A stretch of 9,843 nt of DNA from Acidobacteriota bacterium. Its GTDB lineage: Bacteria; Acidobacteriota; Terriglobia; UBA7540. The position numbers and the translations under genes are program-made. Of this stretch, positions 7,046 to 9,843 are shown in pieces. The stretch lies in contig JAJYNF010000207.1 of NCBI GenBank assembly GCA_021786455.1, positions 1 to 9,843 on the forward strand, written 5' to 3'. Below the pieces are notes generated by a model. The model made no database searches and was not told where the DNA came from. It saw only the letters and a list, made by a program, of their open reading frames with translations. Every line of letters begins with the position of its first letter. Position 1 is the stretch's first letter.

Positions 7046-7118
7046 CCGCGACGGTGTTTTCTCCGTCGCGGGGTTTCCGTTCGCTTAAGAGCCCGCGAGG
7101 CACACGGTAGTGTCGCGG
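7046..7118 (+). promoter_or_regulatory. Two hairpins with exchangeable arms in the kdpB-kdpC spacer
   Basis: Hairpin one is a perfect 9-pair stem, CCGCGACGG (7046-7054) with CCGTCGCGG (7063-7071), around an 8-base loop containing TTTT. Hairpin two pairs CCGCGA (7093-7098) with TCGCGG (7113-7118), with inner CAC/GTG (7103-7105 and 7110-7112) and a bulge. Segment 7066-7071 is the same as 7113-7118, and 7046-7051 the same as 7093-7098, so the middle arms can pair with each other instead. This resembles attenuator or mRNA-processing structures. No long T tract follows (GGTTTCC after hairpin one), so simple intrinsic termination is unlikely. Confidence 0.5.
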
Positions 7119-7173
7119 CCACGCGCTTTTGGACGCCGGTCAACCGTCGGCACGGTCGAAGAGGAAAACAACG

Positions 7174-7740
7174 ATGTGGAGACAGCTTATCCCTGCGTTT
7201 CGAGCGATGTTATTTTTCACTGTGCTGACCGGGCTGGTCTATCCCGGAGTGATCACGGCGGTCTGCCAGACGTTCTTCCATTATCAAGCGAACGGCAGCT
7301 TGATTCGGGTCCACGGACAAATCATCGGGTCATCGCTCATCGGCCAGGAATTTACCCGGGCGCGGTATTTCCATCCTCGCCCTTCCGCTTGTGATTATGA
7401 CGCGAGCGCGTCGGGAGCGTCAAATGACGGCCCGACCAACGCAAAGTTAGTCGCCCGAATTAAAGCCTCCATCGCGGAATTTCGCCGGGACAATCCTGAC
7501 TACACCGGCCCCATTCCGGCTGATCTCGTGACTGCTTCGGCGAGCGGTCTTGATCCTGATATCAGCGTCGCTTCTGCCGAAGCGCAGGGCGCGCGCGTGG
7601 CGAGTGCCAGAGGTATTTCGGTCAACGAAGTCCGTGCCCTCATCCGTGAGAACACGCAGGGCCGCGTGCTCGGTTTTTTGGGTGAGCCGCGAGTGAACGT
7701 GTTGGCGCTGAACCTGGCCCTCGATTCGCGCCGGAGATAG
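7174..7740 (+). CDS. kdpC: KdpC, accessory subunit of the Kdp ATPase
   Basis: 188 residues, the usual KdpC length (E. coli 190). One N-terminal membrane helix (about 10-33, with LTGLVYPGVITA) is followed by a periplasmic domain. Family motifs: QANGSLI (38-44), GSSLIGQEF (52-60), YFHPRPSA (65-72), ASGASN (79-84), LVTASASGLDPDIS (118-131) and the end NVLALNLALD (175-184). KdpC joins KdpA and KdpB and supports high-affinity nucleotide or K+ use by the pump. GAGGAAA at 7161-7167 lies 6 bases before ATG 7174, and family alignment begins at MWRQL, so the in-frame TTG at 7129 is rejected as start. The structured 149-base spacer upstream may tune its expression relative to KdpB. Confidence 0.96.
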   Translation: MWRQLIPAFRAMLFFTVLTGLVYPGVITAVCQTFFHYQANGSLIRVHGQIIGSSLIGQEFTRARYFHPRPSACDYDASASGASNDGPTNAKLVARIKASIAEFRRDNPDYTGPIPADLVTASASGLDPDISVASAEAQGARVASARGISVNEVRALIRENTQGRVLGFLGEPRVNVLALNLALDSRRR

Positions 7741-7802
7741 GGTAGGTTTTACTCCACAACCCTCCGCGCAGCGGCGGCGATTTATAACCGCAACCGGTGA
7801 GG

Positions 7803-7825
7803 CTGGCGGCGCGGGTGGCCGCCAG
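7803..7825. terminator. GC-rich hairpin between convergent kdpC and gnd fragment
   Basis: CTGGCGGC (7803-7810) pairs perfectly with GCCGCCAG (7818-7825) around a 7-base loop. It lies 62 bases after the kdpC stop and 17 bases beyond the stop of the minus-strand gnd fragment, where a shared terminator would be expected. Neither strand has a T tract after the stem, so a classical intrinsic terminator is not shown. Confidence 0.35.
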
Positions 7826-8232
7826 TGCTTCAGGCCGAGGGGTTAATTCGGTTTAGCCCACTCGGTGTGAAAAACTCCGGGCCGGTCGGTGGGATGATAG
7901 GTGTGAGCGCCAAAGCAATCGCGGAGGGCTTGAAGCAAGTTGGCGGGCAGGCGCTTCTGCCGGTAGCTGTCAAAATAGCCGAGGCAGGTCGCGTAGGCAA
8001 GGCAGGGAGTGCCCAAGCCGTAGGCGGCGCGGACGATTTCCCGCAAATTCTCCAAGGCGGAATTGAGGACGCCGGCTAAAGTTGGGTCGAGCATTAGGTT
8101 GGCAAGCTGCGGGTTAGCTTTGAATGCGTGACGAATGGGATCGAGCAGCTTGGCGCGAATGATGCAACCGCCTTTCCAGATGCGGGCGACCTCCGCAAAA
8201 TCAGTTTGATACTGCTCGAAAAGCAGAATAAA

Positions 8233-8249
8233 AGTTATATAATATAACT
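8233..8249. promoter_or_regulatory. Perfect AT-rich palindrome with a -10-like core
   Basis: AGTTATAT (8233-8240), a central A, then ATATAACT (8242-8249) form a perfect 17-base palindrome in otherwise GC-rich sequence. On the plus strand it includes TATAAT (8238-8243), an ideal -10 hexamer facing tkt. No -35 at normal distance is seen (TTGATA at 8206-8211 is 26 bases away). It may be a tkt promoter or operator, or a scar at the broken end of gnd. Confidence 0.35.
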
Positions 8250-8251
8250 CT

Positions 8252-8283
8252 TCGATGTTCCAACTATTCTTGCGGGACATCGA
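8252..8283. other. Inverted repeat upstream of tkt
   Basis: TCGATGTTCC (8252-8261) pairs with GGGACATCGA (8274-8283) as a 10-pair stem with one G-T pair and a 12-base loop. It starts 2 bases after the palindrome at 8233-8249. If transcription of tkt began just after the TATAAT at 8238, this hairpin would be at the extreme 5' end of the mRNA. Function unproven. Confidence 0.35.
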
Positions 8284-8376
8284 GCGAGATGTGAAGCAAC
8301 GCCACCTCATGGCGCCGCGCGGTGGAGCGTAGGAAGACCGGACCGCGCGCGGCCGCTCAACCAGGGAGACTCAATT

Positions 8377-9843
8377 TTGGACTCGCACGCCCTAACCCAG
8401 GCCAAAAAAGCTGGGTTGAATCTTTCGGAGCTCGACCAACTCTCTATCAACACGATTCGCTGCTTGGCCATGGACGCCGTCGAAAAGGCAAAATCCGGAC
8501 ATCCGGGTCTGCCGATGGGCGCGGCGCCGATGGCTTACGTCCTCTGGACGCGCTTTTTAAGGCACAACCCTCTCAACCCGCGGTGGCCCAACCGCGACCG
8601 CTTTATTCTTTCGGCAGGCCACGGCTGCATGTTGCTTTACGCCCTGCTGTACCTGACGGGCTACGACCTGACGCTCGACGACCTGAAGCAGTTCCGACAA
8701 TGGGGAAGCAAGACGCCGGGCCATCCGGAGCATCGTTTGGTGGAAGGGATCGAAACGACGACCGGTCCTCTGGGGCAAGGTTTTGGAAACGGTGTGGGGA
8801 TGGCAATAGCCGAAAGATACCTGGCTCGATACTTCAACCGGCCGGAGCACGAAATCCTGGATTACAAGATTTATGCGCTGGTGAGCGATGGCGATTTAAT
8901 GGAAGGGGTGGCTTCGGAAGCGGGCTCGCTGGCCGGCCATTTGAAGTTGAGCAATCTTATTTACCTCTACGACGACAATCACATCTCTATCGAGGGCTCA
9001 ACCGATTTGGCGTTCACCGAAGACCGCGCCAAGCGATTTGAAGCTTACGGCTGGTTTGTGCAAAAGGTCCCTGATGGAAATGATTTGGCGGCTATAGAGG
9101 GCGCGTTGAGCGCCGCGCAGGCGGAGGTCGAACGGCCCTCGATCATCATGTGCCGCACGCACATTGGCTATGGCAGCCCAAACAAACAGGACACCGCCGA
9201 GGCGCACGGCGCGCCACTTGGAGCCGAAGAGGTCAAGCTCACCAAACAGAATCTCGGCTGGCCCGTGGAGCCGCCGTTTTATGTGCCCGAAGAGGCGCGC
9301 GAAAATTTCCGCCGGGCCATTGACCACGGAAAGCAGCTAGAGGCCGTGTGGCAAGAGAAGCTCGCTGCTTATCGCGCGGCTTTTCCCGAGCTGGCTAAGG
9401 AACTGGATCGCTTCTTGCGGGGCGAGCTTCCCGAGGGCTGGCAAACCAGGCTGCCGGTTTTCAAGACCTCGGACGGGCCCCTCGCCACCCGCCAGGCCTC
9501 GGGAAAAACGTTGAACGCTATTGCGCCCAGCTTGCCCTTCTTGATCGGAGGCGCGGCGGATCTGGCTCCATCCACGGACACGCTGATTAAAGGAGCAGCG
9601 GACTTTGAACCCGGGAACTACGGCAGCCGCAATTTTCACTTCGGGGTGCGCGAGCACGGCATGGGAGCAGTCTTGAACGGGATGGCGCTGAGCGGCCTCA
9701 TTCCCTATGGGGCGACATTCATGATTTTTTCCGACTACTGCCGCCCGGCTATTCGCTTGGCGGCGCTCATGGGGGCGCATTCCATTTTCGTCTTCACGCA
9801 TGACAGCATTTTTCTGGGTGAGGACGGTCCGACGCATCAGCCG
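8377..9843 (+). CDS. tkt: Transketolase, 3' end beyond the window
   Basis: 489 codons of a thiamine-diphosphate enzyme that moves two-carbon ketol units between sugar phosphates in the pentose phosphate pathway (or Calvin-type cycles). Full-length proteins have ~660-700 residues, so roughly the last quarter is outside. Motifs: KSGHPGLPMG (39-48, His42), SAGHGCMLLYALL (79-91), GPLGQGFGNGVGMA (130-143), the ThDP/metal motif SDGDLMEG (170-177) continuing to YDDNHISIEG (198-207), AHGAPLG (276-282), GGAADLAPS (391-399), the catalytic Glu425 in VREHGMG and GEDGPTHQP at the edge. Family start MDSHAL fits TTG 8377, with AGGGAG (8363-8368) 8 bases upstream; no ATG or GTG lies in frame before it. The frame is open without defects and differs from the overlapping shadow frame at 8322-9041. 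Confidence 0.95.
   Translation, partial: MDSHALTQAKKAGLNLSELDQLSINTIRCLAMDAVEKAKSGHPGLPMGAAPMAYVLWTRFLRHNPLNPRWPNRDRFILSAGHGCMLLYALLYLTGYDLTLDDLKQFRQWGSKTPGHPEHRLVEGIETTTGPLGQGFGNGVGMAIAERYLARYFNRPEHEILDYKIYALVSDGDLMEGVASEAGSLAGHLKLSNLIYLYDDNHISIEGSTDLAFTEDRAKRFEAYGWFVQKVPDGNDLAAIEGALSAAQAEVERPSIIMCRTHIGYGSPNKQDTAEAHGAPLGAEEVKLTKQNLGWPVEPPFYVPEEARENFRRAIDHGKQLEAVWQEKLAAYRAAFPELAKELDRFLRGELPEGWQTRLPVFKTSDGPLATRQASGKTLNAIAPSLPFLIGGAADLAPSTDTLIKGAADFEPGNYGSRNFHFGVREHGMGAVLNGMALSGLIPYGATFMIFSDYCRPAIRLAALMGAHSIFVFTHDSIFLGEDGPTHQP

Larger units (their letters stand above)
7843..8310 (-). pseudogene. gnd: C-terminal fragment of 6-phosphogluconate dehydrogenase
   Basis: The open frame (155 codons) matches only the last ~120 residues of Gnd, the NADP-dependent enzyme of the oxidative pentose phosphate pathway. 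Recognisable blocks are EVARIWKGGCIIRA (40-53), NPQLANLMLDP (66-76), YFDSYRQKRLPANLLQALRD (112-131), FGAHTY (133-138) and GVFHTEW (145-151). The Arg and His of RDCFGAHTY are the substrate-contacting residues given by the C-terminal tail to the neighbouring subunit. The NADP-binding Rossmann domain and most of the helical domain are missing; an intact enzyme has about 470 residues. Homology fades around residue 31-38 (about 8200-8220), and the first ~30 codons look unrelated and partly AT-rich. The missing part is not found in other frames up to the tkt start. It is most likely a non-functional relic; sequencing or assembly error is a less likely alternative. Confidence 0.85.

Noticed and set aside
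7129..7173. TTG start giving KdpC 15 extra residues
   Set aside because: The extension is polar and basic and unlike KdpC N-termini; ATG 7174 has a proper ribosome binding site and gives the usual length.
7825..8079. 84-residue plus-strand frame opposite the gnd fragment
   Set aside because: It is antisense to clear Gnd homology, without a ribosome binding site or recognisable family.
8322..9041. 239-residue plus-strand frame at the tkt start
   Set aside because: It overlaps the transketolase frame, which carries all family motifs; this one has only a composition-driven Pro/Arg/Gly-rich translation.

Overview
The window carries a nearly complete kdp locus for high-affinity, ATP-driven K+ uptake, followed by a convergent fragment of 6-phosphogluconate dehydrogenase and the first three quarters of a transketolase gene. 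The moderately GC-rich coding sequence, the compact stand-alone DUF4118-type histidine kinase, the long KdpA and the regulator-first gene order fit an acidobacterium (Acidobacteriota) best. That is an inference from protein style, not a proven placement.

Layout: 1-312 is AT-rich at first and has no convincing gene; it is probably the upstream region of the regulator genes. 313-1776 encodes a KdpD-like sensor kinase without the usual cytoplasmic N-terminal KdpD/USP sensor. It overlaps by 4 bases (ATGA) with kdpE (1773-2471), an OmpR-family response regulator. A 201-base leader (2472-2672) follows. It has three TTTA-type boxes spaced exactly 11 bases apart, a likely KdpE operator, and two hairpins. 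Then come two tiny membrane-protein ORFs (2673-2756 and 2763-2987), kdpF (2998-3081), kdpA (3092-4906) and kdpB (4910-7024), all closely packed. A 149-base spacer with four alternately complementary segments separates kdpB from kdpC (7174-7740).

Working together: KdpD phosphorylates KdpE, which probably binds the boxes at 2479-2511 and switches on the genes for the pump. KdpA is the K+-selective channel-like subunit, KdpB the P-type ATPase, KdpC the periplasm-facing accessory subunit and KdpF a small stabilising peptide. All key motifs of KdpA, KdpB and KdpC are intact, so the pump looks functional.

7741-7842 is a short convergent spacer with a hairpin. 7843 to about 8220 on the minus strand encodes only the C-terminal part of 6-phosphogluconate dehydrogenase (gnd) and looks like a relic. 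A perfect AT-rich palindrome and a second inverted repeat (8233-8283) lie at its broken edge. Transketolase (tkt) starts from a TTG codon at 8377 with a good ribosome binding site and runs off the window end. Gnd and transketolase both belong to the pentose phosphate pathway, so the relic may be left from an older pathway cluster. I saw no tRNA, rRNA, CRISPR array or transposase.
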